Assembly (NCBI RefSeq): GCF_044904665.1
Contig: NZ_JADIKM010000001.1
Coordinates: 620,001 to 684,000 of the forward strand
Source: Dyella_A ginsengisoli
GTDB taxonomy: Bacteria > Pseudomonadota > Gammaproteobacteria > Xanthomonadales > Rhodanobacteraceae
Direction of reading: 5' to 3'
DNA length: 64,000 nt
The notes beneath the pieces were generated by a model. The model was not told the origin of the DNA, searched no databases, and saw only the letters and a program-made list of their open reading frames with translations. This document shows positions 42,235 to 51,491 of the stretch, piece by piece (position 1 is the first letter of the stretch; every line of letters starts with the position of its first letter). The position numbers and the translations under genes were made by a program.

Positions 42235-43077
42235 TCAGCCCTTGCCGCCGGATGAGTTGGTCTGGTCCGGATGCTTGTTTTCCCACTGGTGCTGCTCGTC
42301 GAGCAGTTGGTCGGGATCGAAATTGTCCTGGTCCAGCCCCTGCATCTGCTCGATCAGGCTGGACGGCGGGTTGCCGTCGTAGATCTTGTAGAGCCGGCGC
42401 TGGCGATACGCGTCGCGCACGAACACATACGGATCGTAGGCGGACTGCAGGAAGCCCTCCGCGTCGAAGGCGCGCGAGCGCAGGTTCACCAGGTACACCA
42501 GTTGCGGCAGGTATTGCTGCCCGTAGTGGTAGCTGTGGTTGCGTGCGTAGATCGTCAGCGGGTCGAAGAAATAGCCGTCCACCGGGATCTGCCAGACGTC
42601 GCGCACGGTGGTCGGGCCGAGGAAGGGCAGCATCAGGTAGTCGCCCTCCGGCACGCCCCAGCGCGCAAGCGTGACGCCGAAGTCATTGTTCTCGATCGGC
42701 AGCCCCAGCGAGCTGGCTGGATCGAACAGGCCGCCGATGCCCAGCGTGAGGTTGACCAGGAATCGTCCGGTGCTCTGCAGCGCCTGCTTGGGGCGTGCCT
42801 GCAGCAGGTCGTTGGCTACCGTCACCGGCATGCGCAGGTTGGTGAAGAAATCGCCGACCGAGCGGCGCACCGGCGGGTTGGTCACCTTGCGGTAGCCCAC
42901 GGCCACCGGGCGGATCACCGCCTTGTCGAGCGAGTCGTTGAACGCATACACCTTGCGGTTGTACTTCTCTAACGGATCGTCGCTGCGCGGCTTGGCGATG
43001 GCGCAGCCTGCCAGCAGTGCGACCGCACCGAGAACGACCGCGCGACGCAGCCAGAGAGGAAGTCGTGGGTGAAGCAT
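42235..43077 (-). CDS. mlaA: MlaA (VacJ) outer-membrane lipoprotein
   Basis: A 280-residue lipoprotein. The signal peptide has lipobox LLAGC with lipidated Cys at residue 25. The MlaA domain is clear: DPLEKYNRKVYAFNDSLDKAV, NLRMPVTVANDLLQ, GRFLVNLTLGIGGLFDPAS and GVPEGDYLMLPFLGPTTVRD. With OmpC-like porins it removes phospholipid from the outer leaflet and passes it to MlaC. A Gln/Asp-rich tail (after residue 245) is longer than in E. coli. It is convergent with mlaFEDCB, so the complete pathway is in one place but in two transcripts. Confidence 0.94.
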   Translation of the reverse strand: MLHPRLPLWLRRAVVLGAVALLAGCAIAKPRSDDPLEKYNRKVYAFNDSLDKAVIRPVAVGYRKVTNPPVRRSVGDFFTNLRMPVTVANDLLQARPKQALQSTGRFLVNLTLGIGGLFDPASSLGLPIENNDFGVTLARWGVPEGDYLMLPFLGPTTVRDVWQIPVDGYFFDPLTIYARNHSYHYGQQYLPQLVYLVNLRSRAFDAEGFLQSAYDPYVFVRDAYRQRRLYKIYDGNPPSSLIEQMQGLDQDNFDPDQLLDEQHQWENKHPDQTNSSGGKG

Positions 43078-43206
43078 CGGTCTCGAATCCGTTGCAGAGC
43101 CGGGGGAGTGAAGAAAGTGTACTGTCTGGTTTTATATTATGCACGGGTTTCGCCGCGCTTTCGCCCGGCGCCGGCGGCGCAACCGGGCATCATACGCGCC
43201 GATCGA

Positions 43207-43235
43207 TTGCCAGCAAAGCGTACGCTCGATACACT
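43207..43235 (+). promoter_or_regulatory. Predicted sigma70 promoter for rpoZ-spoT
   Basis: TTGCCA (43207-43212), a 17-bp spacer and TACACT (43230-43235), about 40 bp before rpoZ. Confidence 0.65.
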
Positions 43236-43275
43236 GAACGACCTTCCAAGTTGCTTTACCGCCTGAGGATTTCGC

Positions 43276-43566
43276 ATGGCACGCATTACCGTGGAAGACT
43301 GCCTTGAGGTGGTCGACAACCGTTTCGAACTGGTGCTGATGGCGACCAAGCGCGCCCGCCAGTTGTCCAAGGGCGCCGATCCGGCGGTCAATCCCGACCA
43401 CGACAAGCCGACCGTGCTGGCCCTGCGCGAAATAGCCGACCGCCGCATCGACCAGGCCACCATCGACGAGATCGACAAGGCCGAGCGCGAGCGCGCCGAG
43501 CGCGAGGCGCTGGAGTGGGCGGCGGCCGAAGTGGACGACGATCTCTCCAAGGGCGGGGACGACTGA
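43276..43566 (+). CDS. rpoZ: DNA-directed RNA polymerase subunit omega
   Basis: A 96-residue omega subunit, which stabilises the beta' subunit and forms part of the ppGpp binding site. Seen: ARITVEDCLEVVDNRFELVLMATKRARQL (omega signature) and NPDHDKPTVLALREIADRRI, with an acidic tail. ATG 43276 with GAGGA upstream. rpoZ followed by spoT is a conserved pair, linking polymerase and ppGpp metabolism. Confidence 0.95.
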   Translation: MARITVEDCLEVVDNRFELVLMATKRARQLSKGADPAVNPDHDKPTVLALREIADRRIDQATIDEIDKAERERAEREALEWAAAEVDDDLSKGGDD

Positions 43567-43735
43567 GCATGACCAACGGCGGCCCGATGCATGATCGCGC
43601 TCCGCGGGCCACCGCCCGTCGGGGGCGTCGCGCGTTGCGGACGGCTGCCGTGATGGTCTCCCGGCACGGGGTGCCTGTCTGAGCGGGCAGCGCATTCCCG
43701 CGCCCATCGCCGCGGCGGATCCTTCGGAAGCCGCG

Positions 43736-45859
43736 GTGTTGCCGGACTACGTGCTGGCACTCAAGGATCGACTGACCTACCTACCGGCCGACCAGGTCGA
43801 GCGCGTGGTCCGCGCCTACCGCATCGGTGCCGTGGCGCACGCCGGGCAGGCGCGCAAGAGCGGTGAGCCATACATCACCCATCCCATCGCCGTGGCCGGC
43901 ATCCTCGCCGAACTCGGGTTGGACGCCGAGACCATCATCGCGGCGATCCTGCACGACACGCTTGAAGACACCCAGCTCAGCCGCACCGAGCTGGCGGGTG
44001 AATTCGGCGAAACCGTGGCCGAGCTGGTCGACGGTGTGACCAAGCTCGACAAGATGCGCTTCAGCAACCGCCAGGAGGCGGATGCGGAAAGTTTCCGCAA
44101 GATGCTGCTGGCCATGGCGCGCGATATCCGCGTCATCCTGATCAAGCTCGCCGACCGCCTGCACAACATGCGCACGCTGGGTGCCAAGGATGGGTCCTCG
44201 CGCCGTCGCATTGCCCGCGAAACGCTGGAAATCTACGCGCCGATCGCCCAGCGGCTGGGCATGAACAAGTTCAAGGCGGAGCTGCAGGATCTGGGCTTTC
44301 GCGGCCTGTATCCGGATCGCTACCGCGTGATCAGCGAACGCATCCGTGCCGCGCTCGGCAACCGCCGCGAGGCGATGGGCAAGATCGAGGCGGCGCTCAC
44401 CCAGCGGCTGGCCTCCGAGCATGTCGTGGCGCGCGTGGTGGGGCGCATCAAGTCGCCGTGGAGCATCTATTCGAAGATGCGCAACGAGCACAAGACCTTC
44501 GCGCAGCTGATGGACGTGTACGGCTTCCGCGTGGTGGTCGACAACGCGATGCAGTGCTACATGGCGCTGGGTGCGGTGCACACGCTGTACAAGCCGGTCG
44601 ACCGCCGCTTCAAGGATTTCATCGCCATTCCCAAGGCCAACGGTTACCAGTCGCTGCACACCGTGCTGCTGGGACCGTTCGGCGCGCCGATCGAGGTGCA
44701 GATCCGCACGGCCGAGATGGACTCGGTCGCCGAGCGTGGTGTTGCCGCGCACTGGGCCTACAAGACCGATTCGGGTCCGGCCAACAGCGCGCAGGCGCGG
44801 GCGCGCGAGTGGCTCTCCTCGCTGGTCGACAGTCAGGCGAACACCGCTTCGTCCAGCGAGTTCATCGAGAACGTCAAGATCGACCTGTTCCCGGACGAGG
44901 TCTATCTGTTCACTCCGCGCGGCGACATCCTCTCCATGCCGCGCAACGCCACCGCGCTCGACTTCGCCTACGCCGTGCACACCGACGTGGGCCATCACGC
45001 GGTGGCCGCGCGCGTGGACAAGAAACTGGTGCCGCTGCGCACGCGGCTGGAGTCCGGCCAGCTGGTGGAGATCATCACCGCGCCCTCGGCGGTGCCCAAT
45101 CCGGCGTGGCTGGAGTCCGTCGTCACCGGCAAGGCGCGCACGGCGATCCGCCAGTTTCTCAAGCATCTGCAGCACGAAGACGCGGTCGATTTCGGCCACC
45201 GCATGCTCGATCGCGCACTCGACGCGCTGGGCAGCAGCCTGGACGGCATCGCGCCGACGGTGCTCGACCGCTTCCTCACCGAGGCCAAGCTGCATCGGCT
45301 GGAAGAGCTGCTGGCCGACATCGCGCTGGGCAACCGCATGCCCGACGTGGTCGCCGCGCAGCTGGTGGCCGCCCGCGGCAAGCGCGCCCGCGCGCTCATC
45401 CCGGCGACCAGCACCGAGAAGATCCGCATCACCGGCGCCGAGCGCGGCGTGCTCAGCTTCGCCAACTGCTGCCATCCGTTGCCCGGCGACGATATCGTCG
45501 GTTATCTCTCCTCCGGCAAGGGCATCGTGGTGCACCGTGAGGAGTGCCCGAACGTCGCCGAGTTGCGCAAGCAGCCCGAGCGCAAGGTGTCGATCGAGTG
45601 GGATCGTGACGTGCAGGGCGACTACCGCGCCGAACTGCGCATCGAGGTCATCAATCGCCCCGGCGTGCTGGCCACGGTCGCCTCGGCGATCGCCGATGCG
45701 GACTCCAACATCGAGAACGTGGAGTACGTCGAGCGCGATGCCGCCGCCGCCACGCTGCTGTTCACGATGGAAGTGAAGAGCCGCCGCCACCTGGCCGAAG
45801 TGATCCGCCGCGTGCGCCGCACTGGCGTGGTCAGCGGGGCGCACCGCTACCCGCTGTAG
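43736..45859 (+). CDS. spoT: Bifunctional (p)ppGpp synthetase/hydrolase
   Basis: A 707-residue Rel/SpoT protein. HD hydrolase domain: SGEPYITHPIAVAGI, AAILHDTLEDT and ADRLHNMRTL. Synthetase domain: YGFRVVVDN and RFKDFIAIPKANGYQSLHT; the RxKD charge motif is that of bifunctional Mn-dependent enzymes rather than RelA's ExDD. Then a TGS domain (VYLFTPRGDILSMPRNATALDFAYAVH), a helical/zinc-finger-like region (FANCCHPLPGDDIVGY) and a C-terminal ACT domain (LRIEVINRPGVLATVASAIADAD). The start is given as GTG 43736, but the frame is open about 20 codons further upstream with no better codon. It is 169 bp after rpoZ. Sets stringent-response levels. Confidence 0.95.
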   Translation: MLPDYVLALKDRLTYLPADQVERVVRAYRIGAVAHAGQARKSGEPYITHPIAVAGILAELGLDAETIIAAILHDTLEDTQLSRTELAGEFGETVAELVDGVTKLDKMRFSNRQEADAESFRKMLLAMARDIRVILIKLADRLHNMRTLGAKDGSSRRRIARETLEIYAPIAQRLGMNKFKAELQDLGFRGLYPDRYRVISERIRAALGNRREAMGKIEAALTQRLASEHVVARVVGRIKSPWSIYSKMRNEHKTFAQLMDVYGFRVVVDNAMQCYMALGAVHTLYKPVDRRFKDFIAIPKANGYQSLHTVLLGPFGAPIEVQIRTAEMDSVAERGVAAHWAYKTDSGPANSAQARAREWLSSLVDSQANTASSSEFIENVKIDLFPDEVYLFTPRGDILSMPRNATALDFAYAVHTDVGHHAVAARVDKKLVPLRTRLESGQLVEIITAPSAVPNPAWLESVVTGKARTAIRQFLKHLQHEDAVDFGHRMLDRALDALGSSLDGIAPTVLDRFLTEAKLHRLEELLADIALGNRMPDVVAAQLVAARGKRARALIPATSTEKIRITGAERGVLSFANCCHPLPGDDIVGYLSSGKGIVVHREECPNVAELRKQPERKVSIEWDRDVQGDYRAELRIEVINRPGVLATVASAIADADSNIENVEYVERDAAAATLLFTMEVKSRRHLAEVIRRVRRTGVVSGAHRYPL

Positions 45860-45938
45860 CGCTCCGGTGCTTGCCTCGGGTGCGTTCGCGTCGCAGGATG
45901 CGGCGCTTGTCGATCATCCCCGGCCACGAGGTGCCTCC

Positions 45939-46322
45939 ATGTCCCGCAGCATCATCGCCACCGAGCGTGCGCCCGCCGCCATCGGTCCGTATTCGCAGGC
46001 CGTCCGCGCCGGCAACACGGTGTATTTCTCCGGCCAGATTCCGCTCGATCCGGCGACTGGCGCGCTGGTCGAGGGCGACATCCGCGCGCAGACGCGGCGC
46101 GTGTTCGACAACCTCACCGCGGTGGCCGAGGCGGCCGGCGGCTCACTGGCGCAGATCGTGCGCGTGGGCATCTACGTCACCGACCTGGGCCACTTCGCCG
46201 AGGTCAACGCGGTGATGGCCGAGTATTTCCAGACGCCGTATCCCGCGCGCTCCACCATCGAGGTCTCGGCACTACCGAAGGCGGCGCAGGTCGAGGTCGA
46301 TGCGGTCATGGTGCTCGACTGA
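45939..46322 (+). CDS. ridA: RidA family reactive intermediate deaminase
   Basis: A 127-residue RidA, hydrolysing enamine/imine intermediates (2-aminoacrylate) released by PLP enzymes. Seen: APAAIGPYSQAVRAGNTVYFSGQIPLD-type opening (GPYSQAV), QTRRVFDNLTAVAEAAGGSL, VRVGIYVTDLGHFAEVN and the active-site Arg in YPARSTIEVSALPKAAQVEVD. Start ATG 45939 has GAGGTG upstream. spoT-ridA-recG order is kept in many gammaproteobacteria. Confidence 0.95.
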   Translation: MSRSIIATERAPAAIGPYSQAVRAGNTVYFSGQIPLDPATGALVEGDIRAQTRRVFDNLTAVAEAAGGSLAQIVRVGIYVTDLGHFAEVNAVMAEYFQTPYPARSTIEVSALPKAAQVEVDAVMVLD

Positions 46323-46402
46323 GCCTCCTGCGCGGCCGACACCCACGTGCGCCGCTGCCGTCACCGCTGCAGCAGGCGCAGCGCCTCCGCTAGGCTTGCG
46401 CG

Positions 46403-48514
46403 ATGCCTGCTCGAAATGCCACCGCCCAGCCATCCACGGACGCACCCGGGCTGCGCCCCGTCGCCAGCCTGCCCGGCGTCGGGCCGGCGCTGGCGGAGGC
46501 GCTGGCGCGGCTGGGGCTGGAGCGCGTGCAGGACCTGTGGTTCCACCTGCCGCTGCGCTATGAAGACCGCACCCACCTGACGCCGATCGCCGATCTGCGT
46601 CCGGGCGATCGCGCCCAGGTCGAGGGTGTGGTGGATGCGGTGGAGCGGGGCTTTCGCTTCCGCCCGCAGCTGAAGGTGGCGATCAGCGACGATTCGCGCG
46701 AGACGCTGCAGCTGCGCTTCTTCCACTTCCATCGTGCACAGGCCGACCTACTCAAGCCCGGCACGCGACTGCTCTGCTACGGCGAGGTACGCCTGGGTGC
46801 ACAGGGGCTGGAAATGGTGCACCCGCAGTACGAGCGGCTGGCGGGCCATGCGCCGGCGGCCATGAGCGAGCTGCTGACGCCGATCTACCCCACCACCGAG
46901 GGGCTGGGCATCAAGCGGCTGGCGGGGGTGATTTCCAAGGCCTTGGCACTGCTGCCGCCCGAGGCCGCGCTGGAGCTGATCCCGCCGCCGCTGTGCGCGG
47001 AACATGGGCTCACCTCGCTGCGCGAGGCGCTGCTCTATGTACATCGCCCGCCGGCCGATGCGCATCTGGGTCAGCTCACGCTCGGCATCCATCCGGCCCA
47101 GCAGCGCCTAGCCTTCGAGGAGTTGCTGACCCAGCATCTCAGCCTGCGTCGCATGCGTGCGGCGGTGCGCATGCGACGCGCGCCCGCGCTGGGTGGTAAG
47201 GGTGAGCTGCGCGCGCAGCTGCTGGCATCACTGCCGTTCACCCTGACCGCGGCCCAGCAGCGCGTGACCGACGAAGTGGTGCGCGACATCGCCCGCAGCA
47301 AGCCGATGCTGCGCCTGGTACAGGGCGACGTCGGCTCGGGCAAGACCGTGGTCGCGGCGCTGGCGGCGCTGGCGGCGGTGGAGTCCGGCTACCAGGTGGC
47401 GCTGATGGCGCCGACCGAATTGCTGGCCGAACAGCACCTGCGCAACTTCCGCCACTGGCTGGAACCGCTGGGCATCGCGGTCGAGTGGCTGGCCGGCAAG
47501 GTGCAGGGCAAGGCGCGCCAGCAGGCGCTCAAGCGCGTGGCGGGGGGCGCGCTGGTGATGATCGGTACGCACGCGCTGATGCAGGAAGGCGTCGCGTTCG
47601 GCCGGCTTGGTCTGGTGATCGTCGACGAGCAGCACCGCTTCGGCGTGCACCAGCGTCTCGCCCTGCGCGACAAGGGGCTGGAGGGCGATCAGGTGCCGCA
47701 TCAGCTGGTGCTCACCGCCACGCCGATTCCCCGCACGCTGGCAATGAGCGCCTATGCCGATCTCGACGTGTCCTCCATCGACGAGCTGCCGCCCGGTCGC
47801 ACGCCGGTGCAGACCGTGGCCGTCTCCAACGCGCGCCGCACCGAAGTCATCGAGCGCATCGCCTGCGCGTGCGGCGACGGCCGCCAGGTCTACTGGGTGT
47901 GCACGCTGATCGAGGAGTCCGAGCAGTTGCGCGCGCAGGCGGCCGAAGTGGCGCACGCCGAACTGGTCGCCGCACTGCCGGGCCACGGCGTCGGCCTCAT
48001 CCATGGCCGCATGAAGCCGAAGGACAAGCAGGCCGTGATGGATGCCTTCAAGGCGGGCGAGCTGGCCGTGCTGGTGGCCACCACGGTGATCGAAGTGGGC
48101 GTGGACGTGCCCAACGCGAGCCTGATGGTGATCGAGAACAGCGAACGCCTCGGCCTGGCCCAGCTGCACCAGTTGCGGGGACGGGTGGGGCGCGGCGCGA
48201 TCGCCTCCAACTGCGTGCTGCTGTACCAGCCGCCGATCGGCCAGCTGGCGCGCGAACGCCTGCAGGTGATGCGCGAGACCAACGACGGCTTCCGCATCGC
48301 CGAGAGGGACCTCGAGCTGCGCGGTCCCGGCGAAGTGCTCGGCACGCGACAGACCGGCCAGCTCAGCTTCCGCATCGCCGATCTGTCCCGCGATGCGCAC
48401 CTGCTCGATGCCGTGCATGAAGTCGGCGAGACGATGCTGCGCGAGCACCCGCGTGCCGCCGAGCTGCTCATCGAGCGCTGGATCGGCGGCGCGGCGCGCT
48501 ACGCGCACGCGTGA
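46403..48514 (+). CDS. recG: ATP-dependent DNA helicase RecG
   Basis: A 703-residue helicase that remodels stalled forks and Holliday junctions. N-terminal wedge (OB) domain: LPGVGPALAEALARLGL, LWFHLPLRYEDRT, then DLRPGDRAQVEGVVDAVE. Helicase motifs: I GDVGSGKTVVAALAAL, Ia APTELLAEQHLRNF, II VDEQHRFGVHQR, III LTATPIPRTLAM, V TTVIEVGVDVPNASLMVIE and VI QLHQLRGRVGRG. The C-terminal TRG motif region RIADLSRDAHLL is present. The short N-terminal extension before PVASLPGVG may be over-long. It follows ridA by 80 bp. Confidence 0.96.
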   Translation: MPARNATAQPSTDAPGLRPVASLPGVGPALAEALARLGLERVQDLWFHLPLRYEDRTHLTPIADLRPGDRAQVEGVVDAVERGFRFRPQLKVAISDDSRETLQLRFFHFHRAQADLLKPGTRLLCYGEVRLGAQGLEMVHPQYERLAGHAPAAMSELLTPIYPTTEGLGIKRLAGVISKALALLPPEAALELIPPPLCAEHGLTSLREALLYVHRPPADAHLGQLTLGIHPAQQRLAFEELLTQHLSLRRMRAAVRMRRAPALGGKGELRAQLLASLPFTLTAAQQRVTDEVVRDIARSKPMLRLVQGDVGSGKTVVAALAALAAVESGYQVALMAPTELLAEQHLRNFRHWLEPLGIAVEWLAGKVQGKARQQALKRVAGGALVMIGTHALMQEGVAFGRLGLVIVDEQHRFGVHQRLALRDKGLEGDQVPHQLVLTATPIPRTLAMSAYADLDVSSIDELPPGRTPVQTVAVSNARRTEVIERIACACGDGRQVYWVCTLIEESEQLRAQAAEVAHAELVAALPGHGVGLIHGRMKPKDKQAVMDAFKAGELAVLVATTVIEVGVDVPNASLMVIENSERLGLAQLHQLRGRVGRGAIASNCVLLYQPPIGQLARERLQVMRETNDGFRIAERDLELRGPGEVLGTRQTGQLSFRIADLSRDAHLLDAVHEVGETMLREHPRAAELLIERWIGGAARYAHA

Positions 48515-48580
48515 TGAGCGCGTTGTCCCGTCGCCCGCCTTGCGCTTAAGCTGACCGGCTCTGCCGATACGTGACGGACC

Positions 48581-49513
48581 ATGAGCAAGCCGAAACTCCT
48601 GATTGATACCGACCCGGGCGTCGACGACGCGCTGGCCATCCTCATGGCGCACGCCCATGCCGACGTCGTCGGCCTCAGTGTCGCCGCCGGCAACGTCGGC
48701 CTCGCCCATACGGTGCGCAATGCGTGCACCCTGGTCGACCTGGTGGGCGCCGCCACGCCGGTGTTTGCCGGCTGCCCGAGCCCGCTGGTGCGCATGCCTG
48801 AGGAGGATGCCGCCTTCGTGCACGGCAGCGACGGCTTTGGCGACATCGGCTTTCCCGCGCCAAAGGCAGCGGCCGAAGACGAGGCCGCCGCGCTCGCGAT
48901 CCTGCGCCTGACTCGCGAGTATCCCGGTCAGTTCACCCTGGTGGCGCTGGCGCCGCTGACCAACCTCGCGCTGGCGCTGCGGCTGGACCCGTCACTCCCG
49001 CAACGCGTCGCGCGGCTGGTGGTGATGGGCGGTGCGGTGACCGGCTTGGGCAATACCGGCAAGGTGCCGGCCGAGTTCAACGTCGGCTTCGACCCGGAGG
49101 CGGCGCACGTGGTGTTCGAGGCGTTCCCCCATTTCGATCTGGTTGACTGGGAGGCGACCCTTCGCTACGCCTTCGACGAGGACACCTTCGATCGCTGGCT
49201 CGCCGCCGGCGACGCGCGCGCCGAGTTTTTCGGCAAGGTGTTCGGGACGGCGCGGACATTCAACCGCAGCCGCGGCCGCCGCGGGGTGATCGCCGCCGAT
49301 GCACTGGCGATGGCCGTGGCGATCGATCCGTCGATCGTGACCCGCAGCGAATCCCGCCACGTTGCCGTGGAGCTGGATGGTCGGCTGACCCGCGGCGCCA
49401 CCGTGGTCGACTGGGCCGGCCGGCTGCAGCGTCCGGCCAACGCCAATATCGTCATGGAGCTCGACGCGGACCGCTTCGCCGCCATGGTGCGCCGGGCGCT
49501 CGGCGCGCCGTAG
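48581..49513 (+). CDS. Nucleoside hydrolase (IunH/RihB-like)
   Basis: A 310-residue nucleoside N-ribohydrolase. The calcium-binding DTDPGVDDALAILMA cluster (Asp9, Asp11, Asp15, Asp16) is at the N-terminus. GDIGFP, LVALAPLTNLALALRLDPSLP and VVMGGAV follow, with the AEFNVGFDPEAAHVVF segment carrying conserved Asn/Asp, and the late VAIDP with TRGATVVDW. It releases the base from ribonucleosides for salvage; specificity cannot be told. It stands between recG and rpmE2 on the same strand. Confidence 0.92.
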   Translation: MSKPKLLIDTDPGVDDALAILMAHAHADVVGLSVAAGNVGLAHTVRNACTLVDLVGAATPVFAGCPSPLVRMPEEDAAFVHGSDGFGDIGFPAPKAAAEDEAAALAILRLTREYPGQFTLVALAPLTNLALALRLDPSLPQRVARLVVMGGAVTGLGNTGKVPAEFNVGFDPEAAHVVFEAFPHFDLVDWEATLRYAFDEDTFDRWLAAGDARAEFFGKVFGTARTFNRSRGRRGVIAADALAMAVAIDPSIVTRSESRHVAVELDGRLTRGATVVDWAGRLQRPANANIVMELDADRFAAMVRRALGAP

Positions 49514-49522
49514 CGCTCCGGG

Positions 49523-49552
49523 TTGACCCGCGCTGCGCCGGGTTTGTACAAT
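49523..49552 (+). promoter_or_regulatory. Predicted sigma70 promoter for rpmE2
   Basis: TTGACC (49523-49528), an 18-bp spacer and TACAAT (49547-49552), 34 bp before the L31 start codon. I see no clear Zur-like palindrome. Confidence 0.65.
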
Positions 49553-49585
49553 GCCGCTCTTTTCACCCACCGCTTTGAGCCTGTC

Positions 49586-49831
49586 ATGAAGCCCGATACC
49601 CATCCGAACTACCGCCCGGTGGTGTTCCAGGACCTCTCGTCCGAGTTCGCGTTCCTGACGCGTTCGACGATTGCCACCAAGGAAACCGTCAAGTGGGAAG
49701 ACGGCAACGAGTACCCGCTGGTCAAGGTGGATATCTCCAGCCATTCGCACCCGTTCTACACCGGCAAGCAGAAGACCTTGGACGTCGGCGGTCGCGTGGA
49801 CAAGTTCCGCCGTCGCTACGCGCAGAAGTAA
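49586..49831 (+). CDS. rpmE2: 50S ribosomal protein L31 type B
   Basis: An 81-residue type B L31. Start ATG 49586 gives MKPDTHPNYRPVVFQDLSSEF; upstream codons overlap the promoter. Seen: RSTIATKETVKWEDGNEYPLVKVDISSHSHPFYTGKQ-type core (ISSHSHPFYTG) and GRVDKFRRRY. The CxxC zinc motif of type A L31 is absent, so this is the zinc-independent form that many bacteria use under zinc limitation. A terminator follows. Confidence 0.95.
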   Translation: MKPDTHPNYRPVVFQDLSSEFAFLTRSTIATKETVKWEDGNEYPLVKVDISSHSHPFYTGKQKTLDVGGRVDKFRRRYAQK

Positions 49832-49883
49832 GGCTTGCAGTGATCCCGGCCGGCGCCCTGGCGCCAGTCGAGCAGGTCTCGAG

Positions 49884-49918
49884 CACGGGGCAGACCGACG
49901 TCTGCCCCGTGTTTTTTT
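49884..49918 (+). terminator. Strong rho-independent terminator after rpmE2
   Basis: A 12-bp perfect stem (49884-49895 with 49900-49911), a CGAC loop and seven T residues. Confidence 0.93.
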
Positions 49919-50099
49919 GTGCCCTCCATCAGACCATCCGCTGACGCATGTGGGCGATGGCGTTGTGCGATAATGCGCGGCCCAGGTGCCACGGCGCCTG
50001 CTGCAGCGCCGGTCTCCCCGCCGCCGCTGCCCCGATTCCCTCGCCAGCCGGAGCCGCCCTGCGGTCGCGGCGGCGGTGACATACGTGAAGGAGGTTTCC

Positions 50100-51395
50100 G
50101 TGTCCGATGCAAAGATCGTCAAGCTGACCGACGAGTCGAACAACCGCAGCAGCGAGCTGCCCTTGGTGAGCGGCACGTTGGGCCCGTCGTGTATCGACCT
50201 GGGCACGCTGTACAAGGACACCGGCCACTTCACCTACGACCCCGGTTTCGGTAGCACCGCCAGCACCAAGAGCGCGATCACCTACATCGACGGCGACGAA
50301 GGGGTGCTGCTGTATCGCGGCTACCCGATCGAGCAGCTGGCCGAACATTCGAACTTCCTGGAAGTGTCGTACCTGCTGCTCAATGGCGAGCTGCCGAAGA
50401 AGGAAGAGTTCGCCACCTTCGAGCACCAGATCACGCATCACACGATGATGCACGAGTCGCTGAAGAACTTCTTCCAGGGCTTCCACCACAACGCCCATCC
50501 GATGGCCATGCTGGCCGCCTCGGTGGCCTCGCTGTCGGCGTTCTACCACGACGATCTCGATGTCGATAGCGCGGACGACCGCAAGCTGGCCGCGATCCGC
50601 CTGATCGCCAAGATGCCGACCATCGCCGCCGCCGCGTACCGCTACTCGATTGGCTGGCCAATGCGCTATCCGCGCAACAACCTCGAGTACGTCACGCGCT
50701 TCCTGCACATGATGTTCGAGGTGCCCAGCGAGCCGCTGACGCTCAATCCGGTGGCGGCCAAGGCGCTGGACCTGCTGTTCATCCTGCACGCCGACCACGA
50801 GCAGAACGCTTCCACCTCGACGGTGCGCCTAGTCGGCTCGACCGGCGCCAATCCGTACGCATCGATCGCTGCGGGCATCACCGCGCTGTGGGGCCCTGCG
50901 CACGGTGGCGCCAACGAGGCCGTGCTGAAGATGCTCGAGGAGATCGGCACGCCGGATAAGGTCGAGACGGCGGTCAAGCGCGCGAAGGACAAGAACGACA
51001 ACTTCCGCCTGATGGGCTTCGGCCACCGCGTCTACAAGAACTTCGACCCGCGCGCCAAGATCATCCGCGAGATGTGCCACAAGGTGCTGGCCGAGCTGGG
51101 CGTCAACGACCCGCTGCTGGACGTGGCGATGAAGCTGGAAGAGGCGGCGCTGAAGGACGACTACTTCGTCGAGCGCAAGCTGTATCCGAACGTCGACTTC
51201 TATTCGGGCATCATCTACAAGGCGCTGGGGATCCCGACCGAGATGTTCACCGTGATGTTCGCCATCGCGCGTACCGCCGGCTGGATCGCGCACTGGATCG
51301 AGCAGCACGAAACCCCGGGGGCACGCATTGGTCGCCCGCGTCAGGTCTACACCGGTGCCGCGCCGCGCGATTTCATTCCCGCCGCCAAGCGCTGA
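50100..51395 (+). CDS. gltA: Citrate synthase (type II)
   Basis: A 431-residue hexameric-type citrate synthase, first step of the TCA cycle. The start GTG 50100 has an ideal GGAGG 5-6 bases upstream and gives MSDAKIVKLTDES. Seen: GDEGVLLYRGYPIEQLAEHS, the catalytic His in LWGPAHGGANEAVL, the His in MGFGHRVYKNFDPRAK, the Asp region in YPNVDFYSGIIYKALGIP, and the CoA-site GRPRQVYTG. The N-terminal beta domain typical of NADH-regulated type II enzymes is present (residues 1-60). Ends with a terminator 48 bp later. Confidence 0.96.
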   Translation: MSDAKIVKLTDESNNRSSELPLVSGTLGPSCIDLGTLYKDTGHFTYDPGFGSTASTKSAITYIDGDEGVLLYRGYPIEQLAEHSNFLEVSYLLLNGELPKKEEFATFEHQITHHTMMHESLKNFFQGFHHNAHPMAMLAASVASLSAFYHDDLDVDSADDRKLAAIRLIAKMPTIAAAAYRYSIGWPMRYPRNNLEYVTRFLHMMFEVPSEPLTLNPVAAKALDLLFILHADHEQNASTSTVRLVGSTGANPYASIAAGITALWGPAHGGANEAVLKMLEEIGTPDKVETAVKRAKDKNDNFRLMGFGHRVYKNFDPRAKIIREMCHKVLAELGVNDPLLDVAMKLEEAALKDDYFVERKLYPNVDFYSGIIYKALGIPTEMFTVMFAIARTAGWIAHWIEQHETPGARIGRPRQVYTGAAPRDFIPAAKR

Positions 51396-51442
51396 GTGAG
51401 CACGACATCCTGGGACGGCACGAGCCGCTCCGGGATGTCCAG

Positions 51443-51474
51443 AAAAACGCCCCGGCATGCCGGGGCGTTTTTTG
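51443..51474. terminator. Terminator after gltA
   Basis: AAAAACGCCCCGG, a short loop, CCGGGGCGTTTTTT. It also serves the convergent gene on the minus strand. Confidence 0.9.
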
Positions 51475-51491
51475 TTCGGCACGGCGCGATC

